Shown here: one piece after another, positions 52,128 through 62,157 of the stretch | Layout of the letters: each line of letters begins with the position of its first letter | Numbering within the stretch: position 1 is the stretch's first letter | Assembly: GCF_022059845.1 (NCBI RefSeq) | Contig: NZ_CP091851.1 | Location: 3,782,001 to 3,846,000, forward strand | Direction: 5' to 3' | DNA from: Terrirubrum flagellatum | Lineage (GTDB): Bacteria; Pseudomonadota; Alphaproteobacteria; Rhizobiales; Beijerinckiaceae | DNA length: 64,000 nucleotides | Position numbers and translations under genes: made by a program | The notes under the pieces: model-generated | The model's database searches: none | Told to the model about the DNA's origin: nothing | The model's input: the letters and a program-made list of their open reading frames with translations, nothing else

Positions 52128-52742
52128 ATGACGATTTCGGGTCTGATCCTGTTCGCGTCGGTCTATTTCCTCGCCGCGGCTTCGCCCGGGCCGGGGGTGA
52201 CGGCGCTCGTCGCGCGCGTCCTTTCGCGCGGGACGCAGGGGCTCGGCGCCTTCATCGCCGGCATCACGCTCGGCGACATCGTCTGGTTCGCCTTCGCGGC
52301 GCTTGGCCTCTCGGTGCTGGCCCAGCAGTTTCACCTCGCCTTTCTCGTCGTGAAATATGCCGGCGTCGCCTATCTCCTCTATCTCGCCTGGGCGCTATGG
52401 ACGCAGCCGGCGAAAGCGCAGCAAATCGGTGAGACGCATGCGCCCGATAGCCCGGGCAAGCTGTTCCTCGCCGGACTCGCGCTCACGCTCGGCAATCCCA
52501 AGGTGATGGTCTTCTTCATGGCGATCCTGCCGACGGTCGTTGATCTCCAGCATATGACGCTGACGGCGGCGATCGAAGTCGGCATTCTCATGGCGGTGAT
52601 CCTGAGCGGCGTGCTCGCCGCCTATGGCCTCGCCGCCGATCGCGCACGCCGGCTGATCGCGAGTCCGCGCGCCATGCGCCTCGTCAATCGCGTCAGCGGC
52701 GCGGCTCTCGTTGGCGCAGCCGCGGCGGTCGCCACGCGCTGA
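52128..52742 (+). CDS. LysE/RhtB family amino acid exporter
   Basis: A 204-residue inner-membrane protein with about six helices. The N-terminal signature AAASPGPGVTALVAR and the middle LFLAGLALTLGNPKVMVFFMAILP are typical of LysE/RhtB exporters, which extrude amino acids or related small solutes by proton exchange. There is no clear ribosome site before the ATG. It precedes pncB by 36 bp. Confidence 0.9.
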   Translation: MTISGLILFASVYFLAAASPGPGVTALVARVLSRGTQGLGAFIAGITLGDIVWFAFAALGLSVLAQQFHLAFLVVKYAGVAYLLYLAWALWTQPAKAQQIGETHAPDSPGKLFLAGLALTLGNPKVMVFFMAILPTVVDLQHMTLTAAIEVGILMAVILSGVLAAYGLAADRARRLIASPRAMRLVNRVSGAALVGAAAAVATR

Positions 52743-52778
52743 ACGCACTCCACATGCCATTCGTCCGGGTCTGATCCG

Positions 52779-54065
52779 ATGGTCGATATCGCCACGCGCG
52801 TCTACAATCACGACTGGAAAATCGATCCGATCGTGCGCTCGGTGCTCGACACCGATTTCTACAAATTGCTGATGGCGCAGACCATCTACCGCCGCCACCG
52901 GCGCGATCAGGTGACGTTCGGCATCCACAACCGCACCACGACCGTGAAGCTCGCCGACATCATCGATTCCGGCATGCTGCGCGAACAGCTCGACCATGTG
53001 CGCACGCTTTCACTCTCGCGCGGCGAGTCGACCTGGCTGCGCGGCAACATGTTCTACGGCAAGCGGCAGATGTTCTCGCCCGATTTCGTCGCGTGGCTCG
53101 AGGAGTTCCGCTTTCCCGAATATCATCTCGAGCGCCGCAGCGGGCAGTATGAACTGACCTTCGACGGGCCGTGGATCGAAACCACGATGTGGGAGATTCC
53201 GGCGCTCGCCATCATCAACGAACTGCGCTCGCGCGTGGCGCTGCGCGGCCGCGGGAAATTCGAGCTGCAGGTGCTCTATGCGCGCGCCATGACGCGAGTG
53301 TGGGAAAAGATCGAGCGGCTGAAAAAGCTGGAAGGGCTGCGCGTCGCCGATTTCGGCACGCGCCGCCGCCACTCCTTCCTGTGGCAGGACTGGTGCGTGC
53401 AGGCGATGATCGAAGGGCTCGGCCCTTCTTTCCTCGGCACGTCGAACTGCATCATCGCGCTTGAGCGCGAGGTCGAGGCTGTCGGCACCAACGCGCATGA
53501 ATTGCCGATGGTTTATTCCGCGCTCGCCGATGGCGACGAGGAGCTGGCGCTCGCGCCCTACAAGGTGCTCGCCGACTGGCAGGAGGATTATGAGGGCAAT
53601 CTCCGCATCATCCTCCCCGACACCTACGGCACCACTGACTTTCTCAAGCGCGCGCCGCGCTGGATGGATAACTGGACCGGGATCCGCGTCGATTCCAAGG
53701 AGCCTGTCGCCGGCGGTGAAGAGGCGATCGAATGGTGGAAGAGCCGCGGGCAGAATCCACAGGACAAGATGATCATCTTTTCCGACGGGCTTGATGTCGA
53801 TGACATCGAGCGATTGCATCAGCGCTTCTATGGCCGCGTGCGTCTCGGCTTCGGCTGGGGCACGCTGCTGACCAATGATTTCCGCGGCTTCGATGAAAAG
53901 CTCGATCCGATCTCGATCGTCTGCAAAGTGATCTCGGCGAACGGGCGCCCGACGGTGAAGATCTCCGACAATCCGACGAAGGCGATGGGGCCGCGCGAGG
54001 AGATCGACCGCTACAAGCGCGTGTTCAACGTCGTCGAGGCGAAGCCGCAGCCGGTGCTGGTGTAG
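52779..54065 (+). CDS. pncB: nicotinate phosphoribosyltransferase PncB
   Basis: A 428-residue cytosolic enzyme that makes nicotinate mononucleotide from nicotinate and PRPP with ATP, in NAD salvage. It shows [14 protein letters not shown] at the N-terminus, [28 protein letters not shown] with the histidine that is phosphorylated in the family, and [10 protein letters not shown]. Length fits the alphaproteobacterial form. It lies near, but opposite to, the presumed heterocycle-degradation operon, so both may touch the nicotinate pool. Confidence 0.95.
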   Translation: MVDIATRVYNHDWKIDPIVRSVLDTDFYKLLMAQTIYRRHRRDQVTFGIHNRTTTVKLADIIDSGMLREQLDHVRTLSLSRGESTWLRGNMFYGKRQMFSPDFVAWLEEFRFPEYHLERRSGQYELTFDGPWIETTMWEIPALAIINELRSRVALRGRGKFELQVLYARAMTRVWEKIERLKKLEGLRVADFGTRRRHSFLWQDWCVQAMIEGLGPSFLGTSNCIIALEREVEAVGTNAHELPMVYSALADGDEELALAPYKVLADWQEDYEGNLRIILPDTYGTTDFLKRAPRWMDNWTGIRVDSKEPVAGGEEAIEWWKSRGQNPQDKMIIFSDGLDVDDIERLHQRFYGRVRLGFGWGTLLTNDFRGFDEKLDPISIVCKVISANGRPTVKISDNPTKAMGPREEIDRYKRVFNVVEAKPQPVLV

Positions 54066-54167
54066 AGCCGTCGTTGCGGACGCTCTCCTCATCTCCGGAA
54101 CGTCGAGAGGACTCCGGCGAAGCGGGCGCTCCTTGACGTAAAGCTAAACTGCGCCTCGGGCCTGTTC

Positions 54168-54695
54168 TCACCGGCGGGTATCGGAATATCCTCCCTGCCC
54201 GGCTGCGGCGGCGAGGAAGTTCCGGGCGAGAGGGTCTCCCTGCGCGGCAGCTTTGCGGAACCAGGAGAGGGCCTGTTCCTGGTCTTGCGCCACGCCGCGG
54301 CCTTCCGCGTACATTAATCCGAGAACGGTCTGGGCAGGAGCCAATCCCTGATTGGCGGCCTTGCGATACCAGGCGACCGCCTGCGCGTAATCTTTCGTCA
54401 CGCCGACGCCGGTCTCGTACATCTGGCCAAGTTCGAGTTGGGCGGGAGCGAATCCCCGCTCAGCCGCCCGTCGATACCAGGTTGCAGCCTGGGCATTGTC
54501 CCGCGCCACGCCGCGACCGTACGAATACATCTGGCCAAGACTGAATTGGGCGCTCGCGTCTCCCTGTTCCGCCCGGTTGCGCAGACCGGGCAAGGCCGAA
54601 GCGGCCTGCGCGTCATTCGCTGGCATTGATGTCTGGGCGAAGGCCGGCGAGGCGAGACAGAGGCCGAAGACCAGAGCCTTCACGATATTTTTCAT
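54168..54695 (-). CDS. exported Sel1-repeat protein
   Basis: A 175-residue protein. A signal peptide (1-20, ending SPAFA) is followed by three full Sel1 repeats of 36 residues, each with the LGQMYxxGxGVxxDxxQAxxWYRKAA pattern, and a short tail. Sel1 proteins act as scaffolds in the periplasm or at the envelope. The ATG at 54695 starts the signal peptide. It is a single gene, with no gene in the 102 bp after or the 192 bp before it. Confidence 0.88.
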   Translation of the reverse strand: MKNIVKALVFGLCLASPAFAQTSMPANDAQAASALPGLRNRAEQGDASAQFSLGQMYSYGRGVARDNAQAATWYRRAAERGFAPAQLELGQMYETGVGVTKDYAQAVAWYRKAANQGLAPAQTVLGLMYAEGRGVAQDQEQALSWFRKAAAQGDPLARNFLAAAAGQGGYSDTRR

Positions 54696-54887
54696 CAGGG
54701 CGTTTCTCCATCCCGGCTGTGAGAAAGCTCGCGGCGTCGAATATGTCGACACAACCTGATCAGCGCACCGTGAGATCCTCACATCAGGAGTCCTTGGTCA
54801 ACAAAGAACCGTCGTCGCGCGGGTCGTTTGCGTCAAGCCTTACAATATCGCTGACAGCCGACGCTGACGCCGCGGTCCTTTCGCCGG

Positions 54888-55784
54888 TTAGCGGCGCAGC
54901 GCCGACCCCATCGCGTCGAGCAGAAATCTGCTCACATCCGGCCTCCACGCATCCGGATTGCCGCTGAAGCTGAGATGACCGTCAGGCTCGAACGGCGGCA
55001 GCTTGATGAAATCCCCGCGCCCGCCTTTCGCGCGGAACGCCTCGAACCAGGCCGTCGGTTTCTGCACGCCGAAGTAGCGATCATTCTCGCTATAGAGCCA
55101 GAGCGAGGGAATGCGCGCCGTCGCGCCATAGCCCGCAAACAGAGCCTGCAAAAGATCATTGCGGCACGGCTCGGCCGGACGATGCTCGGGATCGCCGCCG
55201 CCTCCGCCGGCGAAATTCACCACCGCCTTCACGCCCTGAAGATTCTTCGCGGCGATCGCGATCGCCGTCGCGCCGCCGAAGGACTGGCCGACGACGACAC
55301 CGGCGGAACCATCGACATAGGACAGCGTCCGCGCATGTTCGATCGCGCGGATCGTCTGCTGCGCCGCCGCTTCATAAGCCGGAGGATAATTGCGGACGCG
55401 GCAAGTGCCGGAATATTCGACGTCGGGGCCGCCGCTGACGCCATAACCGATCCGCGTCGGCGCCAGCACGGCGAATCCCATCTGCACGAAATAACGCGCA
55501 TTGGCGCCGAAGCGCGCGCGGCCGAAATTCGCGCGCTCCTGAGCCGAGACCGCGCGGCCGTGCAAAAGAATGAGAAAGGGCGCGCGGGGCCGCGCGTCAT
55601 CATGAAAGATCGTCAGCTTGATCGGCTGATCGATCGTAGCGCCCGCGGCGTCCGTCACGCGCACGGGCAGGTCGACGACCTCTTCGACGATTTTTCCCTG
55701 CGCGGGCGGGCCGGAAAGCAGCGCGACAAAGATCCACGCGCAAACGGCGGTGAAAGTTTTCGTTGGCGCAGAGAAGATTCTCAT
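54888..55784 (-). CDS. exported alpha/beta-hydrolase (dienelactone-hydrolase-like)
   Basis: A 298-residue protein with a leader peptide (about 1-28). The oxyanion strand is LILLHGRAV, the nucleophile elbow is GQSFGGA, an acidic residue lies in YSENDRYFG and the catalytic histidine in PDGHLSF. It is an esterase-type periplasmic hydrolase with unknown substrate. Two ATGs (55790, 55784) are close; the second is 6 nt after GAGGAG and was chosen. It is 10 bp after the histidine kinase gene and probably co-transcribed. Confidence 0.85.
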   Translation of the reverse strand: MRIFSAPTKTFTAVCAWIFVALLSGPPAQGKIVEEVVDLPVRVTDAAGATIDQPIKLTIFHDDARPRAPFLILLHGRAVSAQERANFGRARFGANARYFVQMGFAVLAPTRIGYGVSGGPDVEYSGTCRVRNYPPAYEAAAQQTIRAIEHARTLSYVDGSAGVVVGQSFGGATAIAIAAKNLQGVKAVVNFAGGGGGDPEHRPAEPCRNDLLQALFAGYGATARIPSLWLYSENDRYFGVQKPTAWFEAFRAKGGRGDFIKLPPFEPDGHLSFSGNPDAWRPDVSRFLLDAMGSALRR

Positions 55785-55794
55785 CGCCATCTCC

Positions 55795-57222
55795 TCACGC
55801 GCCCGGAAGCGTGATCCGGAACGCGGCGCCCTTTTCCGCATCAAGCAATTCGATCCGGCCGCCATGCAGCCGCACGAGCTCGGAGGCGATCGCAAGGCCA
55901 AGACCGATGCTGCCGGGCTTGGCGGTCGCGTTGAACGCCTCGAACAGCCGCGGCCGGATGCGCGGCTCGACGCCCGGCCCATCGTCACTGACCTCGACGA
56001 TCGCATCGCGGCCTTCGCGGCGCGCGACAATCGTCAGCATGCCGCCCTGCGTCTCACTGTGGGTCAGCGCATTGACCGAGTTGCGCGCGAGATTCATCAA
56101 CACCCGAAATATCTGTTCGCGATCGACGCGCAAGGCGAAGCCTTGCGGAATCGTCAGCGTGATTTTTACGGCGTGATCGCCATCGAGCCCCAGCCCTTCG
56201 GCGACCTCACGAGCGAGCGCTTTCACGTCGACTTGCTCACGCTCGGGTTCGCGCTCGCTGATGCGGCCATAGGCGAGCGTCGACTGGCAGAAGGCGATGG
56301 CGCGATCGAGCGCCGACATCAGCCGCGGCGCGAAGCGCTGCGTCACAGGATCGACCGTCTGAGACAAGCGGTCGGAGATGAGCTGCGCCGACGCCAGCAT
56401 GTTGCGCAGATCATGGTTGATCTTGCTGACCGCGAGCCCCAGCGCGGCGAGATGCTTCTTCTCGCGCAGCTCCTTCGCCAGCGAACGCTCCATGTCGGCG
56501 AGCGCGATCTCGGCGGCGCCGATCTCGTCGCCGCGACCTGACGGCGCAACGATGCGGCTGTTATCCTCGGGGTCGGCGGCGAAGGCGGTGACATTGTCGG
56601 ACAGACGCCGCACCGGCCGCACGATCAGCCAATGCAGCGCGAGATAGACGAGAACCGCGGTCAACCCTGATATGAACAGCGAGAGCAGCAGCAGGTTGAC
56701 GGAAAAGGCGCGCACCGCGTTGCGGATCGGCCTCTCCGGCAGCACGATCTCGATGTAATCCATCTTGTCCATGCCGGGACCGATGACGCGCAGCATGCGG
56801 CCGTCCGCGCCCGAAAGGGTCGCGAACGCGTTCATCGCCATCATGCTCCAGTTCGTGTCGCGCAGATCGATGCGCCGCGCCATATCGAGCGTCGTGTCAT
56901 CGGTCGCGAGCAGGCGGCGGCGCTCGCCCGTCTTCACGGCGACGGCGGCGGCGCCGATCTGATCGAGCAATCTCAGCTCGAGCTCGCGCGGCACCATGCC
57001 GTCAGGCGCAGCATCGAGCACCAGCGCGGCCACCTGAGCCGCCGCCAGGCGATCGGTCAGCAGACCGCGATGATAACTCGCCACCGACGGCGCATAGATC
57101 AGGATTTCCGCCAGCAGCACGAAGATGACCGTGAGGATGAGCAGCTTGCCGGACAGGCCGAGCCGGGCGCGGTGAATCAGGGCTCGCGCGCTGCGACCAT
57201 TGCTGTCGATCTCCGTCGCCAT
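55795..57222 (-). CDS. membrane sensor histidine kinase (orphan)
   Basis: A 475-residue HAMP-type kinase. Membrane segments lie at about 25-48 and 175-200 with a periplasmic sensor between. A HAMP linker follows (RPVRRLSDNVTAF), then the H-box (VSKINHDLRNMLAS), N-box (LMNLARNSVNALTH), and the G1/G2 boxes (VSDDGPGVEP, GSIGLGLAIA). No response regulator gene is nearby. It lies 9 bp after the flavoprotein gene, within a probable TVP38-flavoprotein-kinase-hydrolase operon. The signal sensed is unknown. Confidence 0.92.
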   Translation of the reverse strand: MATEIDSNGRSARALIHRARLGLSGKLLILTVIFVLLAEILIYAPSVASYHRGLLTDRLAAAQVAALVLDAAPDGMVPRELELRLLDQIGAAAVAVKTGERRRLLATDDTTLDMARRIDLRDTNWSMMAMNAFATLSGADGRMLRVIGPGMDKMDYIEIVLPERPIRNAVRAFSVNLLLLSLFISGLTAVLVYLALHWLIVRPVRRLSDNVTAFAADPEDNSRIVAPSGRGDEIGAAEIALADMERSLAKELREKKHLAALGLAVSKINHDLRNMLASAQLISDRLSQTVDPVTQRFAPRLMSALDRAIAFCQSTLAYGRISEREPEREQVDVKALAREVAEGLGLDGDHAVKITLTIPQGFALRVDREQIFRVLMNLARNSVNALTHSETQGGMLTIVARREGRDAIVEVSDDGPGVEPRIRPRLFEAFNATAKPGSIGLGLAIASELVRLHGGRIELLDAEKGAAFRITLPGA

Positions 57223-57231
57223 CCGCAGCGT

Positions 57232-58683
57232 TTATCCCAATGTCCGCAACAGGGACAGCGCGCGCCTGACCCAGCGATCGCGAGCGACAGGCGCGAGCGA
57301 TTGCAGCGATATGCGCCGCGCCATGTCGGACAAGGTCGGCTGCGCGACCATGAGCGACGCCATGTCGTTCAGCCGCGCCTTTCTCGCGATGGCGAGGCTC
57401 CACAGCGCGATCATCTCGGACGCGCCGCGCCCGATGATGGCGCAGCCGAGAATCTCGCCTCGCCGCATGGCGATCACCTTCAGATGACCCTGCGCGGCAT
57501 GTTCGACGCGCGCGCGCTCATTTCCGGAGAAGGGCCAGCGATGAGTGACGACATCATCGCGAATCGCGCGCGCCTCGGCTTCGGACAGTCCGCAGCGGGC
57601 GATTTCAGGGTCGGTGAAAAGAATGCGCGGAACCATCCGCGCATCGGCCTTGGCGGACAAGCGAAACAACGCCGATCGCGCGACGCGCGCCGCCTGCTCC
57701 GTCACTGCATGGGTCATGCGCGGCTGCCCCGCAGCGCAGTCGCCGATGGCATAGATGCGGCGATTGCTCGTCCGAAGCCCGGAGTCGGTTTCGATTCCAT
57801 CGGCGCCATGACGCACGCCGGCCCTGTCGAGATCAAGCTCCCCTATCGCGGGCGTCCGCCCGGTCGCGACGAGCAGCGCATCGCAGGAGATGGAGCCGCC
57901 CTCTCCTTCCGCCGATATCTCGACGCCGTTTTCGTGTTGCGCGACCGACCGAACCTTCGCGCGGTCGCGCCAGTCGACGCCGTCGCGCGTCAGCCGGTCG
58001 CGAAGAAGCTCCGCCATGTCGGGATCGAAGTCGGCCAGCGCCTCTCCGCCGCCAAACAAGGTGACGCGCGAGCCAAGCCGGACAAAAGCCTGCGCCAGTT
58101 CGATCGCGGCGGGATCGCCGCCGAGGACGCCAAGATGCGCCGGCGCCGAGGCGAGATCGAAGATCGTGTCGGCGCCGAGATGCGGCGTCTCGGAAAGCCC
58201 TTCGATGTCGGGCGTCGCCGGTCGCGATCCGGTCGCGACGATAAAGCGGCGCGCGCGGACGCTGACATCACCGGCGACGAGCGTGCGATCATCGAGAAAG
58301 CGGCCCGTGACGCGGATCACGCGCACGCCCATCGCCTCGAAGCGCTCCTGCGTTTCATCGGGCGCGAACGAAGCAGCGGCCTGCCTCACCTGCGCCAGCA
58401 CGCGCGCAACGTCGATGTCGGCGAGTTTCGCATCAAGCCCGAAGGCGCCTGCAGCGCGGATGTCGGCAGCCCGTCGCGCCGCCGCGGCCAACGCCGCGAT
58501 CGCGATTCCACCCGCAGCGCGCCTGTCGCCGCCCATGGCGCCCTTCTCGACCAGCACGGTCGAAACGCCGAACGCGGCTGCGGCCGTCGCCACGGCAAGG
58601 CCGCCTGCGCCCGCGCCGACGATGCAGAGATCGGGCGTCAGCGTCTCGGCGACGCCGGGGTTGGCCGCGCGCAGCGATGTCAT
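57232..58683 (-). CDS. disulfide-less pyridine-nucleotide oxidoreductase-like flavoprotein
   Basis: A 483-residue protein of the dihydrolipoamide/mercuric reductase fold: FAD motif IVGAGAGGLAVATAAAA, NAD motif LGVLGGDPAAIELAQAF, the AIGDCAAGQPRMTH FAD segment and a C-terminal dimerisation domain with FTDPEIARCG. The active-site disulfide is missing: where relatives have GGxCxNxGCxPSK, this protein reads GGDRRAAGGIAIAA, so neither cysteine is present. It therefore cannot use the standard dithiol mechanism. Its ATG overlaps the stop of the TVP38 gene (ATGA). Confidence 0.88.
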   Translation of the reverse strand: MTSLRAANPGVAETLTPDLCIVGAGAGGLAVATAAAAFGVSTVLVEKGAMGGDRRAAGGIAIAALAAAARRAADIRAAGAFGLDAKLADIDVARVLAQVRQAAASFAPDETQERFEAMGVRVIRVTGRFLDDRTLVAGDVSVRARRFIVATGSRPATPDIEGLSETPHLGADTIFDLASAPAHLGVLGGDPAAIELAQAFVRLGSRVTLFGGGEALADFDPDMAELLRDRLTRDGVDWRDRAKVRSVAQHENGVEISAEGEGGSISCDALLVATGRTPAIGELDLDRAGVRHGADGIETDSGLRTSNRRIYAIGDCAAGQPRMTHAVTEQAARVARSALFRLSAKADARMVPRILFTDPEIARCGLSEAEARAIRDDVVTHRWPFSGNERARVEHAAQGHLKVIAMRRGEILGCAIIGRGASEMIALWSLAIARKARLNDMASLMVAQPTLSDMARRISLQSLAPVARDRWVRRALSLLRTLG

Positions 58684-59456
58684 ACAGACGGCGCCTCGGG
58701 ACGCGCGCCGCGCCATCTCCGCAGCGCCACCGGGATCAGCGCGGCGGCGGCCAATGCGATCAGGCCAGCGATCAGTTCAGGCGTCAGGATCGCCATCGGC
58801 GACCAGTCGACGCCGCATCCAGACGCGCCGCTCGCCACGCAGGCGTCGAACGCGGCGATCTGGTTCGTCAGCAATTGATCGAGGCCGGCGCCCGCCGCCG
58901 CGGCCGCGAAGCTCATGGGCGCAACGCCAAGGAACGTCGTCCAGGCAAATGTCGCGAGCGGCGGACGGAAGGCCGCCGCCGCCGTATTGACGATGATGTA
59001 GGGGAAGAGCGGCGTCAGGCGCATCGCCAGCATCCACGACACCGCGTTGGCGTCGAACTCCCGTCTCAGCAAGGTCAGCCCATCGATCCTCTTCGCCAGA
59101 AATTCCGGAAACAGCGTCCGCGCCAGCAGGCAGAAGGCGACGCCGCCGAGGGTCGCGCCGGTCATGGCGGCCAGCGCGCCCATGACCGGCCCGAAGAGAA
59201 ATCCGCCCGCCATCGTCACGAGCATCACGCCGGGCACGGCGACCACCTTCGCGGCGGCGTAGGCGAGCACGAAACCGACGATGGAGATGACGGGCCAGGC
59301 GTCAATCAATGCGCGCAGCGCGGCGCGCTCGCGAAACAATTGCTGGATGGAAATCAGGTCGAACGCGCGGAGCGTCCAGACCGCCAGCACGGCAAGCCCC
59401 AGCGCCGCCAGCGGCGCTATCCTTCGCCAGGCTGGCGGGGGTCCTGATCGCGACAT
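58680..59456 (-). CDS. TVP38/TMEM64 (DedA-like) membrane protein
   Basis: A 258-residue inner-membrane protein with about five helices and the SNARE-associated/VTT domain, seen in [34 protein letters not shown] and [12 protein letters not shown]. The family includes lipid scramblase-like and ion-related proteins of uncertain function. In many bacteria it is paired with a mercuric-reductase-like flavoprotein, as here. It is divergent from rph across a 114-bp gap. Confidence 0.9.
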   Translation of the reverse strand: MSRSGPPPAWRRIAPLAALGLAVLAVWTLRAFDLISIQQLFRERAALRALIDAWPVISIVGFVLAYAAAKVVAVPGVMLVTMAGGFLFGPVMGALAAMTGATLGGVAFCLLARTLFPEFLAKRIDGLTLLRREFDANAVSWMLAMRLTPLFPYIIVNTAAAAFRPPLATFAWTTFLGVAPMSFAAAAAGAGLDQLLTNQIAAFDACVASGASGCGVDWSPMAILTPELIAGLIALAAAALIPVALRRWRGARPEAPSV

Positions 59457-59570
59457 TTAAACCCTCGATTCCCCTCCCTTTATCGCGGGCGCGGCCGGTT
59501 GGGCAGTCCTGCTTGCCGCCCCCCGCCCCGGCCTCTACAAGCGCCGACGTTCCTTCAACCGGAGAATCGA

Positions 59571-60284
59571 ATGCGGCCGTCCAAACGCGCGCCTGATGAA
59601 ATGCGACGAGTGAGCCTCGAACGGGGCGTGGCGCGCTATGCGGAAGGCTCCTGCCTGGTGAAGTTCGGCGAGACCCATGTGCTCTGCGCCGCTTCCGTCG
59701 AGGACAAGCCGCCGGCCTGGCTCAGGGGCACGGGCAAGGGCTGGGTGACGGCGGAATACGCCATGTTGCCGCGCGCCACCCATGAGCGCACCCGCCGCGA
59801 GGTGACGTCAGGCAAGCCCAGCGGCCGCACCCAGGAGATCCAGCGGCTGATCGGCCGCTCGCTGCGCGCCGTCGTCGATCTGCCCGCGCTCGGCGAGCGC
59901 CAGATCACTGTCGATTGCGACGTCCTCCAGGCCGACGGCGGCACGCGCACGGCCTCGATCACCGGCGCCTGGGTCGCCCTGCATGACTGCCTGCAATGGA
60001 TGAAGGCGCGCAACATGCTGAAGGGCGAGGCGCTGAAGGATCATGTCGCTGCGATCTCCTGCGGCATATCGAGCGACACGCCTGTGATCGATCTCGACTA
60101 TGCCGAGGATTCGAGCGCCGGCACGGATGCGAATTTCGTCATCACCGGCTCCGGCGGCCTCGTCGAGGTGCAGGGCACGGCGGAAGGAAAGCCCTTCTCC
60201 GAGAGCGATTTCCTTGCGCTGATGAAGCTCGCGCGCGGAGGCTGCGCCAAGCTCGTCGAGTTGCAGAAGATCGCGGTTCTCTGA
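59571..60284 (+). CDS. rph: ribonuclease PH
   Basis: A 237-residue phosphorolytic 3'-exoribonuclease that trims tRNA 3' ends. The protein opens [19 protein letters not shown] and includes [44 protein letters not shown] and [20 protein letters not shown], all characteristic. GGAG lies 6 nt before the ATG at 59571. It heads the conserved rph-rdgB-hemW group. Confidence 0.97.
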   Translation: MRPSKRAPDEMRRVSLERGVARYAEGSCLVKFGETHVLCAASVEDKPPAWLRGTGKGWVTAEYAMLPRATHERTRREVTSGKPSGRTQEIQRLIGRSLRAVVDLPALGERQITVDCDVLQADGGTRTASITGAWVALHDCLQWMKARNMLKGEALKDHVAAISCGISSDTPVIDLDYAEDSSAGTDANFVITGSGGLVEVQGTAEGKPFSESDFLALMKLARGGCAKLVELQKIAVL

Positions 60285-60289
60285 TCTCG

Positions 60290-60937
60290 ATGTCTCGCAC
60301 GCTCTCCGGCAAGCTCGTCATCGCGACCCACAACAAGGGCAAGCTCGCGGAAATGCGCGAGCTGCTCGCGCCCTATGGCGTCGAAGCGATCTCGGCCGGC
60401 GAACTCAATCTGCCCGAGCCTGACGAGACCGGCTTCATGTTTTCGGAGAACGCCGCGATCAAGTCGCGCGCGGCGGCGAAGGCGACGGGACTGCCGGCGC
60501 TCGCCGATGATTCAGGCGTCTGCGTCGATGCGCTCGACGGCGCGCCGGGCCTGTTCTCCGCCAACTGGGCGGGACCCGGAAAGAATTTCGCGCCGGCGAT
60601 GGAGCGCGTCGAAAAAGAATTGCAGATGCGCGAAGCCACGACGCCCGAGCAGCGCCGCGCGCATTTCGTTTCGGCGCTGATCGTCACCTGGCCTGATGGG
60701 CATGAGGAACTGTTCGAGGGCCGCGTGTTCGGCCGCGTGGTGTGGCCGCCGCGCGGAACGAACGGCTTCGGCTATGATCCGATGTTCCTTCCCGATGGCC
60801 ATCAGCGCACGTTCGGCGAGATGAGCGCGGAGGAAAAGCACGGGCTGCCGGCCGACGGCTCTGAAGCTCTGTCGCATCGCGCCCGCGCCTTCCAGAAACT
60901 CGCGCGCGCTTTGCTGCGCGCCAAGACGGACGCATGA
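60290..60937 (+). CDS. rdgB: XTP/dITP diphosphatase RdgB
   Basis: A 215-residue house-cleaning pyrophosphatase that removes non-canonical purine nucleotides. It shows [13 protein letters not shown] near the N-terminus, [12 protein letters not shown] with the metal aspartates, [11 protein letters not shown] and SHRARA. It lies 5 bp after rph and overlaps hemW by 4 bp. Confidence 0.97.
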   Translation: MSRTLSGKLVIATHNKGKLAEMRELLAPYGVEAISAGELNLPEPDETGFMFSENAAIKSRAAAKATGLPALADDSGVCVDALDGAPGLFSANWAGPGKNFAPAMERVEKELQMREATTPEQRRAHFVSALIVTWPDGHEELFEGRVFGRVVWPPRGTNGFGYDPMFLPDGHQRTFGEMSAEEKHGLPADGSEALSHRARAFQKLARALLRAKTDA

Positions 60938-62091
60938 CCAGCGCGAGCGATCCCGGCTTCGCCGTCTATGTGCATTGGCCGTTCTGCGCGTCCAAATGCC
61001 CTTACTGCGACTTCAACAGCCATGTGCGCCACGCGACTGTCGATCAGGAGCGCTATCTCGCTGCGTTCAAGCGCGAGCTTGCGATCCAGGCGGAGCGCGC
61101 GCCTGAACGCGCCGTGCATTCGATCTTCTTTGGCGGCGGCACGCCGTCGCTGATGAAGCCTGAAACGGTCGGCGCGATCATCGAAGCGATTTCGTCGCAC
61201 TGGAATTTCGAACCCGGCGTCGAGATCACGCTCGAAGCTAATCCGACAAGCGTCGAAGCCGAGCGCTTCCGCGGCTATCGCGCGGCCGGCGTCAATCGCG
61301 TATCGCTCGGCGTGCAGGCAATGAACGACGCGGACCTGCGCGCGCTTGGTCGTCTCCACTCGGCGGACGAAGCAATGCGCGCCGTCGACATCGCCGCGAC
61401 GAATTTCGATCGCTTCTCGTTCGACCTGATCTATGCGCGTCCCGGCCAGACCGTCGAAGCATGGCGCGATGAATTGCAGCGCGCGATCGCGATCGGATCT
61501 GATCATCTCTCACTCTATCAGCTCACCATCGAGCCGGGCACATGGTTCGAGAAGCTGCACGCGGCTGGCAAGCTCGCGATTCCCAATGCTGATCTTGGCC
61601 GCGCGCTGTGGGACGTCACGCAGGAAACCTGCGACGCCGCCGGCATGCCCGCCTACGAGATTTCCAATCATGCGCGGCCCGGCTCGGAATGCCGGCACAA
61701 TCTCGTCTATTGGCGCTATGGCGAATATGCCGCGATCGGCCCCGGCGCGCACGGCCGCCTGATCATCGACGGAAAGCGCACCGCCTTCTCGAATGAATTG
61801 CATCCGGAGACCTGGCTGCAGCGCGTCGAAAGCGAAGGCGAAGGCGTGGCGGAGCGCTCAAGCCTCACGCCTGAAGAACAGGCTGACGAATATCTCCTGA
61901 TGAGTCTGCGATTGCGCGAAGGCATCGATCCCGCGCGCTACGCCGCGCTCAAAGGCCGTCCGCTCGATAATGAGCGTGTGGATTTTCTCGTCACGCACGG
62001 AATGGTCGCGCGCCGCGCGGATGGGCATGTCGCGGTGACGCCGGAAGGGTTTCCGGTTCTCGACGCGGTGGTGGCTGATCTCGCCGCGTGA
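60934..62091 (+). CDS. hemW: radical SAM heme chaperone HemW
   Basis: A 385-residue radical SAM protein. The Fe-S motif is Cys18-x3-Cys22-x2-Cys25, followed by DFNSH, which separates HemW from the true coproporphyrinogen dehydrogenase HemN. GGGTPS, LEANP and the HemN C-terminal domain are present. HemW binds heme and delivers it to target proteins. It is coupled to rdgB by an ATGA overlap. Confidence 0.94.
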   Translation: MTSASDPGFAVYVHWPFCASKCPYCDFNSHVRHATVDQERYLAAFKRELAIQAERAPERAVHSIFFGGGTPSLMKPETVGAIIEAISSHWNFEPGVEITLEANPTSVEAERFRGYRAAGVNRVSLGVQAMNDADLRALGRLHSADEAMRAVDIAATNFDRFSFDLIYARPGQTVEAWRDELQRAIAIGSDHLSLYQLTIEPGTWFEKLHAAGKLAIPNADLGRALWDVTQETCDAAGMPAYEISNHARPGSECRHNLVYWRYGEYAAIGPGAHGRLIIDGKRTAFSNELHPETWLQRVESEGEGVAERSSLTPEEQADEYLLMSLRLREGIDPARYAALKGRPLDNERVDFLVTHGMVARRADGHVAVTPEGFPVLDAVVADLAA

Positions 62092-62133
62092 CGCCGGCGC
62101 AGCGCGCGAAATCCATCAAAAGCTAATTCTTGA

Positions 62134-62156
62134 GGCGCGCTTTGCGGCGCCCGGTT
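62134..62156 (+). terminator. weak terminator-like hairpin after hemW
   Basis: GGCGC (62134-62138) and GCGCC (62147-62151) form a short 5-bp stem, followed by CGG and a run of five T. It lies between convergent genes. The stem is short, so this is only a candidate. Confidence 0.3.
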
Positions 62157-62157
62157 T

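Noticed and set aside
52779-54065. pncB as part of the heterocycle-degradation operon.
   Set aside because: It is on the opposite strand, behind a LysE gene, and is a normal NAD-salvage gene; the proximity may be chance.
57232-58683. Mercuric reductase (merA).
   Set aside because: Both active-site cysteines and the C-terminal Cys pair needed for Hg(II) reduction are absent, and no mer genes are nearby.
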